Origin: Stenotrophomonas maltophilia
Lineage (GTDB): Bacteria > Pseudomonadota > Gammaproteobacteria > Xanthomonadales > Xanthomonadaceae
Direction of reading: 5' to 3'
Assembly: GCA_002435595.1 (NCBI GenBank)
Contig: DJBL01000044.1
Span: 1 to 26,412, forward strand
DNA length: 26,412 nucleotides
In this document: in pieces, positions 7,791 to 17,705 of the stretch
How the letters are laid out: each line of letters opens with the position of its first letter
How positions within the stretch are numbered: position 1 is the stretch's first letter
Position numbers and translations under genes: made by a program
Notes under the pieces: generated by a model
Told to the model about the DNA's origin: nothing
The model's database searches: none
Seen by the model: the letters and a program-made list of their open reading frames with translations, nothing else

Positions 7791-7807
7791 GAGCAGGGGG
7801 CTCGGAC

Positions 7808-8470
7808 ATGTCCAGGATTGCCACGATCATCTTCATCGGCCTGTTGGTGGCCACACCATCGCTGTCGGCCCAGGCCCAGCGCGGCAAGGTCGATCCGAAA
7901 GCGAAGAAGCTGTATTGCTGGAACAAGGGCTCCGAGCGTATCTGCAGCGACGCGTTGCCGCAGGATGCGGTGAACAACGCGCGCGAGGAATTCAGCGCGA
8001 CCAGCGGCCTGCGCCGCGGTGAGGTGGAGCGCACGCTGACCGAGGAAGAGCGGGCCGACGCGGCGGTGGTGGCCGCGCAGCGCCAGCTCGACCTGGCGGC
8101 CGAGCAGACGCGGCAGCGGACCGAGCAGGCGATGCTGTCCACCTACGAGAGCGAGGATGACCTGCGCCGGGTGTTCAACGAGCGCACCGGCATCATCGAC
8201 AACAACGTGCAGACCGCGCGCTACAACGTGGCGAGCCTGCGCGACGCGCTGGTGAGCCTGCTGGGCACCGCCGGTGATCGTGAGCTGGGCGGCAAGCCGG
8301 TGCCGGACAAACAGGCCGAGAGCATCCGCCAGCGCCACGCCGAGCTGGTGACCCAGCGCCGGATGCAGGCCTCGTTCGAGCAGCAGCGCAAGGACCTGGA
8401 CGTGGAGATCGAGGAGACCCTGCAGCGCTACCGGCTGCTGAAGGGCGTGGGGACCGACCCGCGAGCCTGA
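7808..8470 (+). CDS. Secreted coiled-coil protein with a DUF4124-like N-terminus
   Basis: A 220-residue exported protein of unknown role. The ATG at 7808 has AGGGGG seven bases upstream. A signal peptide covers about residues 1-23, with likely cleavage after SAQA. The mature N-terminus holds LYCWNKGSERICSD (35-48). This resembles the DUF4124 pattern of Tyr/Trp plus acidic residues, and Cys37/Cys46 could form a disulphide. The rest is charged, Glu/Arg/Gln-rich and predicted to be long alpha-helix or coiled coil. It lies 17 bases after pyrE and directly before a strong terminator, so it is the last gene of that unit. I know similar unnamed proteins in Xanthomonas-type genomes next to pyrE. A wall or envelope scaffold role is only a guess. 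Confidence 0.85.
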   Translation: MSRIATIIFIGLLVATPSLSAQAQRGKVDPKAKKLYCWNKGSERICSDALPQDAVNNAREEFSATSGLRRGEVERTLTEEERADAAVVAAQRQLDLAAEQTRQRTEQAMLSTYESEDDLRRVFNERTGIIDNNVQTARYNVASLRDALVSLLGTAGDRELGGKPVPDKQAESIRQRHAELVTQRRMQASFEQQRKDLDVEIEETLQRYRLLKGVGTDPRA

Positions 8471-8495
8471 TCCGGGGGCGCGACCGGCAACGAAG

Positions 8496-8521
8496 AAGGC
8501 GGCCATCGGGCCGCCTTTTTT
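8496..8521 (+). terminator. Rho-independent terminator after pyrE operon
   Basis: Seven-bp GC stem GGCGGCC / GGCCGCC with a four-base loop, extended by an AA/TT pair and followed by six T. It lies 25 bases after the stop of the secreted coiled-coil gene. Its T-tract merges with the putative KdpE site. Confidence 0.93.
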
Positions 8522-8535
8522 ATGCTCTTTTTACG
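8519..8535 (+). promoter_or_regulatory. Putative KdpE-binding site of the kdp operon
   Basis: The sequence TTTATG-N5-TTTACG matches the E. coli KdpE target (TTTATA-N5-TTTACA, from memory) in 10 of 12 fixed positions. As in E. coli it is followed by a short GC-rich stretch. A possible -10 (TTTATG, 8563-8568) lies downstream without a good -35, as expected for an activator-dependent promoter. KdpE is encoded in the same operon, so potassium-limitation autoregulation is likely. Not tested. Confidence 0.65.
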
Positions 8536-8704
8536 CCGCGGGGTGGCTCGTGGCGTGGCCCCTTTATGCCGGTGGGGAAGACCATGGGCGCCTGACGTGG
8601 AGTGGTTCCACCTGGACGTCCCATGAGCATTTCTGCAATCCGCTTCCCTGCCGCTGGTGTGCCCCGCACCGCTGCGTTCCCTTCCTGCGTTTGAGGCCAC
8701 GACC

Positions 8705-8797
8705 ATGCCTGCCTGGCTTTCCCTGGTGTGCGGCGTGCTGGTGTTCGTTGCCGCCGCCTATCTGCTGTATGTCGTGCTTCGGCCCGAAGCGTTCTGA
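8705..8797 (+). CDS. kdpF: KdpF, small membrane subunit of the Kdp potassium pump
   Basis: A 30-residue hydrophobic peptide beginning MPAWLSLVCG and ending VVLRPEAF, with one membrane span (about 4-25). Short C-terminal R-P-E residues are typical of KdpF. In E. coli KdpF stabilises the KdpABC complex in the inner membrane. GAGG lies about eight bases upstream of the ATG. It stops 12 bases before kdpA, and that gap contains the kdpA ribosome site GGAG. Size, position and composition all agree with the family. It is easily missed because of its length. Confidence 0.9.
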   Translation: MPAWLSLVCGVLVFVAAAYLLYVVLRPEAF

Positions 8798-8809
8798 CCG
8801 GAGCCGACC

Positions 8810-10528
8810 ATGACCGAGATCCTGTTGATCCTGCTGGCCAGCATCGTGCTGGCCTTTCCGCTTGGGCTGTACCTGGCCCGGGTGATGCGCGGTGCGCCGA
8901 TGCGTGGCGATGCGCTGTTCGGCCTGGTTGAAAAGCCGGTCTACTGGCTGTTGGGGGTAAACCCGGCGCGCGGCATGTCCTGGCGCGGCTATGTAATGGC
9001 CTTCGTGCTGAGCAACGTGGTGATCGCGGTGCTGGTGCAGGCCGTGTTCATGACCCAGGCCTGGCTGCCGTTCAATCCCGACCAGATCCCCAACATGCGC
9101 TGGGACACGGCGCTGCACACGATGGTGTCGTTCCTGACCAACACCAACCAGCAGCACTACTCCGGCCAGGCGCAGCTGTCCTACTTCGCGCAGATGACCG
9201 CGATCACCGGCCTGCAGGTGGTGACGCCGATGATGGGCCTGGCCCTGGTGGTGGCCACACTGCGTGCGCTGTTCGGTGCGCGCCCGGACGATGTGGACGC
9301 CGAACAGGCGGCCCGGCTCAGTGCCGACCGCCGCGTGGACGTGGGCAATTACTACGCCGACGTGGTGCGCTCGTGCGTGCGCTTCATGCTGCCGCTGTGC
9401 CTGCTGTGGGCGGTGCTGCTGACCAGCCAGGGCGTGCCGTCGACGCTGGCTGCCGGCCCGCAGGCAACGCCGATCGATGCTGCGGCGGGGATGGAAACGC
9501 AGAAACTGCCGCTGGGCCCGGTGGCGGCGATGGTGGCGGCCAAGCAGCTGGGCACCAATGGCGGCGGCTGGTACGGCCCCAACAGCTCGATGCCGCTGGA
9601 GAACCCGACCCCGCTGTCCAACGCGCTGGAACTGATCGGCATCCTGCTGATCCCGATCGCGGTGGTGTTCATGCTCGGTGCGTTTACCGGGCGCAAGCGC
9701 CTGGCCGGGCTGGTGTTTGGCTGCATGCTGGCGATGTCCAGCGTGTCGGTGGCGGCCACGGTGTGGCTGGAAGGCCACTCGGCCACCGCTGCCAGCCCGC
9801 TGCTGATGGAGGGCAAGGAAGTGCGCTTCGGCGCCGATGGCACCGGCTTGTGGGCGGCCATCACCACCCAGGTCTCCAACGGGTCGGTCAACGGCATGCA
9901 TGACTCGCTCAGCCCGCTGGCTGGCGCCGTGCCGATGGTCAACATGCTGGTCAACGCGATCTGGGGCGGTATTGGCTGCGGCCTGCAGCAGTTCATCGTG
10001 TACCTGCTGCTGGGCGTGTTCCTGGCCGGCCTGATGACCGGGCGTACCCCCGAGCTGCTGGGCCGCAAGCTGGAGACCCCGCAGATCCGCCTGCTGGCAC
10101 TGCTGGTGCTGCTGCAGCCGATCACCATCCTGGGCTTCACCGCGATCACCCTGGCCATTCCGGCGATCACCGGCACGTCCAACCCGGGTTTCCACGGGGT
10201 CAGCCAGGTGTTCTACGAGTACGTGTCGGCGTTTGCCAACAACGGCTCCGGCTTTGAAGGACTGGGCGATGCCACCCCGTGGTGGAACCTGAGCTGCACG
10301 CTGGTGCTGCTGCTGGGCCGCTACCCGGTGCTGATCATTCCGCTGGTGGTGGCCGCGCAGCTGGCCGCCAAGCGGCGCGCCCCCGAATCGGCCGGCACGC
10401 TGCAGATCGAGACCCCGACCTTCGCGCTGACCCTGATCGCGCTGATCGTCATCCTGACCGTACTGCAGTTCATGCCGGCGCTGGTCCTGGGCCCGGTGGC
10501 CGACCACCTGTCGCTAACGCTGCACTGA
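8810..10528 (+). CDS. kdpA: Potassium-transporting ATPase potassium-binding subunit KdpA
   Basis: Inner-membrane channel-like subunit that binds potassium and passes it through the Kdp pump. The 572-residue protein (E. coli 557) has about ten hydrophobic helices. It carries the four pore-loop filter regions of the SKT superfamily: TNTNQQHYSG from residue 110, TNGGGWYGPNSS from 249, a region NGMHDSLSPLAG near 363, and NNGSGFEGL from 477. The start follows kdpF by 12 bases with GGAG upstream. kdpB begins 11 bases after the stop. The operon order F-A-B-C-D-E matches E. coli. Expression is expected only at low potassium or high osmotic stress, through KdpDE. No odd features seen. Confidence 0.97.
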   Translation: MTEILLILLASIVLAFPLGLYLARVMRGAPMRGDALFGLVEKPVYWLLGVNPARGMSWRGYVMAFVLSNVVIAVLVQAVFMTQAWLPFNPDQIPNMRWDTALHTMVSFLTNTNQQHYSGQAQLSYFAQMTAITGLQVVTPMMGLALVVATLRALFGARPDDVDAEQAARLSADRRVDVGNYYADVVRSCVRFMLPLCLLWAVLLTSQGVPSTLAAGPQATPIDAAAGMETQKLPLGPVAAMVAAKQLGTNGGGWYGPNSSMPLENPTPLSNALELIGILLIPIAVVFMLGAFTGRKRLAGLVFGCMLAMSSVSVAATVWLEGHSATAASPLLMEGKEVRFGADGTGLWAAITTQVSNGSVNGMHDSLSPLAGAVPMVNMLVNAIWGGIGCGLQQFIVYLLLGVFLAGLMTGRTPELLGRKLETPQIRLLALLVLLQPITILGFTAITLAIPAITGTSNPGFHGVSQVFYEYVSAFANNGSGFEGLGDATPWWNLSCTLVLLLGRYPVLIIPLVVAAQLAAKRRAPESAGTLQIETPTFALTLIALIVILTVLQFMPALVLGPVADHLSLTLH

Positions 10529-10539
10529 GATGTGACCCC

Positions 10540-12587
<2,048 letters not shown>

Positions 12588-12591
<4 letters not shown>

Positions 12592-13232
12592 ACCGCTCAC
12601 TCGCAACTTCCCTGCCCCGCACCGCGCGTGCCCACGCCGTGGACGCGGCCCCCCTGCAGCAGCACGGCGCCTGGCGCCCGGCGCTGATGCTGGGCGTGGC
12701 CAGCCTGCTGCTGCTCGGCCTGGCCTATGCCGTGGCCGCCACCGGCGCCAGCCGGTTGCTGTTCCCGGCGCAGGCCGATGGCAGCCTGCTCATCCGCGAC
12801 GGCCAGGTGCGTGGCTCGCAGCTGATCGCCCAGCCCTTCACCGGCGCGGGCTACTTCCAGGCGCGCCCGTCGGCGGCCAGCTACGACCCGATGGCCGCGG
12901 CCGGCAGCAACCTGGCGCGTACCAACCCGGCCCTGCAGGAGCGCGTGCAGGCCAGCATCGCCGCGGTGGCCGCGCGCGAAGGGATACCGGCCGCGCAGGT
13001 GCCTGGCGACCTGGTCACCCAGTCCGGTGCGGGCATGGACCCGGAGCTGTCGCCGGCGGCCGCGCAGGTGCAGATCACGCGCGTGGCACGCAGCCGCGGG
13101 CTGCCGGTTGCCCAGGTGGCGGCGCTGGTGAAGGCGCATACGCTGGGGCCGCAGTGGGGGGTGTTCGGGCAGCCGCGGGTGAACGTGATGACCTTGAACC
13201 TGGCGCTGGATGTGCTGCAGGCCACGCCGTGA
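12588..13232 (+). CDS. kdpC: Potassium-transporting ATPase subunit KdpC
   Basis: Single-span subunit that assists KdpB-KdpA assembly and increases ATP affinity. The 214-residue protein has a longer N-terminal cytoplasmic stretch than E. coli KdpC (190 residues). One membrane helix covers about 33-53, and the family motifs follow: a Phe-Gln-Ala-Arg-Pro-Ser-rich segment, AAGSNLARTNPAL, SGAGMDPELSPAAA (146-159), and a C-terminal VNVMTLNLALD. The start codon shares bases with the kdpB stop. A 37-base gap separates it from kdpD. The start is well supported by the four-base overlap. If a later start were used the protein would lose about 30 residues of unconserved sequence. Confidence 0.95.
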
Positions 13233-13269
13233 TGCCCGGATCGCGCCGACGGGCGCACAATCGCCACCC

Positions 13270-15930
13270 ATGAGCGACCCCCGTACCCGCCAGGCCGACG
13301 CCCTGGTTGAACGCCTGCAACGCGAAGCCGGCGGCAAACTCACCGTGTTCCTCGGTGCCGCCCCCGGCGTGGGCAAGACCTTCAGCATGCTCAGCCGTGC
13401 GCACGAGCAACTGCGCCGCGGCGTGGACGTGGTGGTCGGGCTGGTGGAGACGCACGGCCGCGCCGAGACCTCGGCGCTGCTGGAGGGCCTGCCGCAGGTA
13501 CCGCTGGTGCAGCGCGACTACCAGCAGCACGTGCTCGGCGAGATGGACCTGGATGCGGTGCTGGCGCGCCACCCGGCGCTGGTGCTGGTGGACGAACTGG
13601 CCCATCGCAACGTGCCGGGCAGCCGCCACGAGCGGCGCTGGCAGGACGTGGTGGAGCTGCTCGAGGCCGGCATCGACGTCTGGACCACGGTCAACATCCA
13701 GCACCTGGAAAGCCTCAACGACGTGGTGATGCGCATCACCGGCGTGCGGGTGAGCGAGACCGTGCCGGACGCGGTGCTGGACCGCCTGCACGACATCGTG
13801 CTGGTGGATATTCCGCCGCGTGAGCTGATCGAGCGCCTGCAGCAGGGCAAGGTGTACGTGCCCGAGCAGGCCGCGCAGGCGTTGCAGGCGTTCTTCTCGC
13901 CGGCCAACCTCACCGCGCTGCGCGAGCTGGCCATGCAGGAAGCGGCCGACCGCGTGGACAGCAGCCTGCGCGAGACCCGCGCCGCGCGCGGCGAGGGCAA
14001 CCTGCCGCTGCGCCGCCGGGTGCTGGTGGCCATCGATGGCGGCGGCCAGAGCGAGTACCTGGTGCGCGTGGGCAGGCGGATCGCCGAGCGCCGTGATGCA
14101 CCGTGGACGGTGGTGACCGTGCAGGGTCGGCGCCAGGATGACGCCACCCGCCGCGAGATCGACGCGGCGTTTGCCCTCGCCCGCCGCCTGGGTGGCGAGG
14201 CCGAACTGCTGCACGGCTCGAGCATCGCCGATGCACTGCTGGACCATGCCGCACACAACAGCGTCTCCACCCTGGTGCTGGGCCGCACCCGCGAGCGCCC
14301 GATCGCGCGCATGCTCAACCGCACCCTGACCCAGCAGCTGATCCAGCGCGGGGCGCACTACGAGATCACCATCATCGGCACTCCGCAGGCGCGCGCCCGC
14401 GCGCGTCGCACCGGCCTGTCGATGCCGACCCGCAGCACCGGCCAGGACACCCTGCTGGCCGTGGGCGCCACCGCGCTGGCCTGTTTGGTGGCGCTGGTGG
14501 CCGAGCGCTGGGTGGGGCTGTACGACCTGTCGATGGTGTTCATCGTGGCGGTGGTGATGGTGGCCGCGCGCAGTCGCACCAGCGCGGCGGTGATCGCCGC
14601 AGCCCTGTGCTTCCTGGCCTACAACTTCTTCTTCATCGCCCCGCGCTTCACCTTTGCGATCAGCGCACGCCAGGGCGTGATTACCGTGTTCCTGTTCCTG
14701 GCCGCCGCGCTGGTGGCCGGCCGCCTGGCATCGCGGCTGCGCATGCAGGTGCTGGCGTTGCGCGCGTCCAACCGGCATGCCAATGCGCGCCAGGCGCTGG
14801 GCCGCCAGCTCACCCGCGCGGCCAGCAATGAGCAGGTAGCCCAGGCCGGGCGCGAGGCCCTGGAGCAGGCCATGGACGCCCCGGCGTGGTTGCGCATCGG
14901 CCAGGACACCAGCACCAGCGGCAGCGCCGCACCGGGCGAGACCGACCTGGCCGCCGCCGACTGGGCACGTCGCCACGGCCAGCCCAGCGGCCGCTTCACC
15001 GATACCCTGGCCGGTGCGGAGTGGTGGTTCCTGCCGCTGCTGGATGGCGATGACCGCGCCATCGGCGTGGCCGGCATGCGCTTTGCCCGCAACGCTCCCC
15101 GGCTCACCCCCGAGCAGCGCCAGCTGGCCGAGGCGATGGTGGATGACATCGCCCAGGCCGCACTGCGCACCCAGTTGGTGGCCGACCTGGAAAAGGCCCA
15201 CGTCAGCAACGAGACCGAGCGCCTGCGTTCGGCGCTGCTGTCCTCGGTCTCACACGACCTGCGCTCGCCGCTGGCGGCGATGATCGGCTCGGCCGACAGC
15301 CTCTCCAGCTATGCCGAGGCGATGGACGCCCAGGACCGCCGCGCCCTGCTGGATACCATCCTGGTGGAGGGCGAACGGCTGGACCGCTACATCCAGAACC
15401 TGCTGGACATGACCCGGCTGGGCCACGAGGGGCTGCAGATCAACCGCGACTGGATCGGCGTGGACGAACTGGTGGGCTCGGCCGCGCGCCGCCTGCAGCG
15501 CTACCAGCCGGAGGTGCAGCTGAAGCTGGACATCCCGGCCTCGCTGGCCCCGATCTGGGTGCACCCGGCATTGGTGGAGCAGGCGGTATTCAATGTGATG
15601 GAGAACGCGGCCAAGTTCTCCCCGCCCGGCGCGGCGGTGGAGGTGCAGGCCCGGCTGGTGGAGGGCGAGCTGCGCATCGACGTGCTGGACGCCGGCCCCG
15701 GTATCCCCGACGACGAGCGCGCGCGCATCTTCGACATGTTCTACAGCGTGGAGCGCGGCGACCGCGGCCGGCATGGCACCGGGCTGGGGCTGACCATCTG
15801 CCAGGGCATGATCGGCGCGCACGGCGGCAGCGTGCAGGCGCTGCCGGGCCGCGACGGACGCGGTACCCTGATCCGCATCACGCTGCCCCTGCTGCAACCC
15901 CACCCTGCCGATGACCACGACGAATCCTGA
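13270..15930 (+). CDS. kdpD: Sensor histidine kinase KdpD
   Basis: Membrane sensor of potassium limitation that phosphorylates KdpE. The 886-residue protein (E. coli 894) has the N-terminal KdpD domain with Walker A GAAPGVGKT at 29-37. A universal-stress-protein-like domain covers about 251-373. Four closely spaced membrane helices (DUF4118, about 396-492) and a GAF-like region (about 520-640) follow. The histidine phosphoacceptor is His662 in SVSHDLRSP, and the ATPase domain has NVMENAAKF, DAGPGIPDDE and GTGLGLT boxes. The ATG at 13270 is preferred because it begins just before the conserved domain, although the ribosome site is weak. It overlaps kdpE by 20 bases. All domains are complete, so signalling should work. 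Confidence 0.97.
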   Translation: MSDPRTRQADALVERLQREAGGKLTVFLGAAPGVGKTFSMLSRAHEQLRRGVDVVVGLVETHGRAETSALLEGLPQVPLVQRDYQQHVLGEMDLDAVLARHPALVLVDELAHRNVPGSRHERRWQDVVELLEAGIDVWTTVNIQHLESLNDVVMRITGVRVSETVPDAVLDRLHDIVLVDIPPRELIERLQQGKVYVPEQAAQALQAFFSPANLTALRELAMQEAADRVDSSLRETRAARGEGNLPLRRRVLVAIDGGGQSEYLVRVGRRIAERRDAPWTVVTVQGRRQDDATRREIDAAFALARRLGGEAELLHGSSIADALLDHAAHNSVSTLVLGRTRERPIARMLNRTLTQQLIQRGAHYEITIIGTPQARARARRTGLSMPTRSTGQDTLLAVGATALACLVALVAERWVGLYDLSMVFIVAVVMVAARSRTSAAVIAAALCFLAYNFFFIAPRFTFAISARQGVITVFLFLAAALVAGRLASRLRMQVLALRASNRHANARQALGRQLTRAASNEQVAQAGREALEQAMDAPAWLRIGQDTSTSGSAAPGETDLAAADWARRHGQPSGRFTDTLAGAEWWFLPLLDGDDRAIGVAGMRFARNAPRLTPEQRQLAEAMVDDIAQAALRTQLVADLEKAHVSNETERLRSALLSSVSHDLRSPLAAMIGSADSLSSYAEAMDAQDRRALLDTILVEGERLDRYIQNLLDMTRLGHEGLQINRDWIGVDELVGSAARRLQRYQPEVQLKLDIPASLAPIWVHPALVEQAVFNVMENAAKFSPPGAAVEVQARLVEGELRIDVLDAGPGIPDDERARIFDMFYSVERGDRGRHGTGLGLTICQGMIGAHGGSVQALPGRDGRGTLIRITLPLLQPHPADDHDES

Positions 15931-16630
15931 CCTGCCCCAAGGCGCGCCGCCGGCGCGCGTGCTGGTGATCGACGATGAAGCGCAGATCCGGCGCTTCCTC
16001 GATATCAGCCTGCGCGCGCAGGGCTACCGCGTGGTGCAGGCCGCCACCGGCCAGGCCGGGCTGGAGGCGCTGGTGAACGAAGGCGCGGACCTGGTGATCC
16101 TGGACATCGGCCTGCCGGACATGGAAGGCCACGAGGTGCTGGCCGAACTGCGCCAGTGGAGCCAGGTGCCGGTCATCATGCTGACCGTGCGCGCCGGTGA
16201 AACCGAGAAGGTGCGGGCGCTGGACAACGGCGCCAACGACTACGTGACCAAGCCGTTCGGCACCCAGGAACTGATGGCCCGGGTGCGGGCATTGCTGCGC
16301 TCGCGCACGGTGTCGACCGATGGGGTACTGCCGCAGTTCGATGACGGGCACCTGCATATCGACCTGGTGCGCCGCGAGGTGCACCTGGACGGCGTGCCGG
16401 TGGCGCTGACGCGCAAGGAATATGCGTTGTTGTCGTTGTTGTTGCGCAATGCCGGGCGGGTGGTGACCCAGCCGCAGATCCTGCAGGAAATATGGGGGCC
16501 GACGCATCAGGAAGACACGCATTACCTGCGGATACTGGTGGGGAAGCTGCGGCACAAGCTGGGCGATTCGGCGTTGGATTCGCGGTACGTGTTCACCGAA
16601 CCGGGCGTGGGGTTACGGTTCAAGGGGTGA
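15911..16630 (+). CDS. kdpE: DNA-binding response regulator KdpE
   Basis: OmpR-type regulator that activates the kdp operon when phosphorylated by KdpD. The 239-residue protein has a receiver domain (about 16-125) with acidic Asp21/Asp22, phosphoacceptor Asp65 in VILDIGLPD, Thr92 and Lys114 (VTKPFG). A winged-helix DNA-binding domain (about 140-238) ends in the usual YVFTEPGVGLRF. The ATG lies inside the end of kdpD (20-base overlap), suggesting coupled translation. A candidate target site is at 8519-8535. Downstream there is no U-tract terminator; instead a long repeat array begins within 50 bases. Confidence 0.97.
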   Translation: MTTTNPDLPQGAPPARVLVIDDEAQIRRFLDISLRAQGYRVVQAATGQAGLEALVNEGADLVILDIGLPDMEGHEVLAELRQWSQVPVIMLTVRAGETEKVRALDNGANDYVTKPFGTQELMARVRALLRSRTVSTDGVLPQFDDGHLHIDLVRREVHLDGVPVALTRKEYALLSLLLRNAGRVVTQPQILQEIWGPTHQEDTHYLRILVGKLRHKLGDSALDSRYVFTEPGVGLRFKG

Positions 16631-16678
16631 GGCGGCGGGGGGATTTGCATGCCCGTCACCGTCGTGCGGCGCGCACCC

Positions 16679-16826
16679 GGTAGGGTCGCATCCTGATCGA
16701 CCGCCGATTCGTTCCCCGCGTTCGGTTGGGGCATGAACAGCGGTGGAGAGGCGCGTCTCGATCAGGGGTCATGCCGACATCGACCGTTGGCCGTTTCACG
16801 GCGGTCGATTGGGATGCGACCCTACC
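16679..16826. repeat. 148-bp inverted-repeat element, copy 1
   Basis: Begins GGTAGGGTCGCATCC and ends GGATGCGACCCTACC. The 27-base ends are inverted copies with two differences, and the left arm has CTG in place of CCG of the other copies. Between the arms are 94 bases of unique-looking sequence conserved in all copies. Each arm alone can also fold as a small REP-like hairpin. Confidence 0.88.
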
Positions 16827-16939
16827 AGCGGGTATCCCATTGTCGTGTGCGGATCGGGATGCCGTGCGGGATCGGGTTGCGCGTGCGCGGATCGGGATGC
16901 CGCGCAGGATCGGGTTCCCCGTGCGCGGATCGACGCGCC
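16827..16939. repeat. Spacer made of ~19-bp sub-repeats, copy 1
   Basis: GGATCGGG-type cores start at 16851, 16869, 16889, 16907 and (decayed) 16927. The 18/20 alternation gives a 38-base two-part repeat. The same series recurs at 17088-17199. Confidence 0.8.
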
Positions 16940-17087
16940 GGTAGGGTCGCATCCCGATCGACCGCCGATACGTTTCCCGCGTTCGGTTGTGGCATGAACA
17001 CCGGTGGAGAGGCGCGTTTCGATCAGAGGTCATGCCGACATCGACCGTTGGCCGTTTCACGGCAGTCGATTGGGATGCGACCCTACC
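16940..17087. repeat. 148-bp inverted-repeat element, copy 2
   Basis: Same size and ends as copy 1. The arms differ at two of 27 positions, one of which would still pair as G-U in RNA. It is followed by the 112-base spacer 17088-17199 with the same sub-repeat cores (17111, 17129, 17149, 17167, 17187). Confidence 0.88.
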
Positions 17088-17199
17088 AGCGGTATCCCAT
17101 TGTCACGTGCGGATCGGGATGCGACGCGGGATCGGGTTGCCCGTGCGCGGATCAGGATGCCGCGCAGGATCGGGTTCCCTGTCCGCGGATCGAGGCGCC

Positions 17200-17321
17200 G
17201 GTAGGGTCGCATCCCGATCGACCGCCGATACGTTCCCCGCGTTCGGTTGTGGCATGAACAGAGGTGGAGAGGCGCGTTTCGATCAATGCTCATGCCGACA
17301 TCGAACGGGGATCGAGGCACC
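17200..17321. repeat. 122-bp short unit, copy 3 (internal deletion)
   Basis: Starts like the long copies but runs from the ACATCGA segment directly into the GGGGATCGAGGC end of the spacer. It therefore lacks the inverted right arm and most of the sub-repeats, about 138 bases. Confidence 0.85.
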
Positions 17322-17443
17322 GGTAGGGTCGCATCCCGATCGACCGCCGATACGTTCCCCGCATTCGGTTGTGGCATGAACACCGGTGGAGAGGCGCGTT
17401 TCGATCAATGGTCATGCCGACATCGAACGGGGATCGAGGCGCC
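17322..17443. repeat. 122-bp short unit, copy 4 (internal deletion)
   Basis: Nearly identical to the preceding short unit, with the same deletion junction. The two probably arose from a single deletion followed by tandem duplication. Confidence 0.85.
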
Positions 17444-17591
17444 GGTAGGGTCGCATCCCGATCGACCGCCGATGTGTTCCCCGCGTTCGGTTGGGGCATG
17501 AACAGAGGTGGAGAGGCGCGTTTCGATCAGGGGTCATGCCGACATCGACCGTTGGCCGTTTCACGGCAGTCGATTGGGATGCGACCCTACC
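17444..17591. repeat. 148-bp inverted-repeat element, copy 5
   Basis: Long form again, with right arm ending CCCTACC at 17591 and two mismatches between arms. The sequence that follows (17592-17654) is a shortened, diverged spacer. Confidence 0.88.
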
Positions 17592-17675
17592 AGCGGTATC
17601 CCATTGTCACGTGCGGATCAGGACGCCACGCGGGATCGGGTTGCGCGTGCGCGAAGCCGCTGCCGCGCGGGATCA

Positions 17676-17698
17676 GGTACCGGCCATGGGCCGGTACC
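17676..17698. repeat. Perfect REP-like palindrome downstream of algC
   Basis: GGTACCGGCC, a 3-base loop, then GGCCGGTACC: ten perfect pairs, eight bases beyond the algC stop. On the algC strand it is preceded by GGTG, similar to the GTGG/GTAG heads of Stenotrophomonas REPs. There is no T-run. It may protect or end the algC message. Confidence 0.75.
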
Positions 17699-17705
17699 CA
17701 CCGCC

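Larger units (their letters stand above)
16679..17654. repeat. Nested REP-like tandem array between kdpE and algC
   Basis: About 1 kb between the convergent 3' ends of kdpE and algC, with no credible gene. Five direct copies begin with GGTAGGGTCGCATCC, at 16679, 16940, 17200, 17322 and 17444, giving periods of 261, 260, 122 and 122 bases. Three copies are long and contain the same sequence inverted 148 bp later. Two are short and lack that half. Each copy has a GTAG head followed by a GGTCG-N9-CGACC stem, similar in plan to the SMAG REP family of Stenotrophomonas. Open frames of 60-130 codons occur in several frames on both strands, as expected from a repeat. A third, decayed spacer copy ends the array near 17654. 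Confidence 0.9.

Noticed and set aside
8564..10507. Long open frame opposite kdpA (647 codons), and a similar one opposite kdpB
   Set aside because: Antisense shadows of intact kdp genes with Gln/His/Arg-rich, repetitive translations.
16679..17654. CRISPR array
   Set aside because: Units are 122-261 bp with sequence conserved throughout, including the spacers; there are no short identical repeats with unique 30-40 bp spacers and no cas genes.
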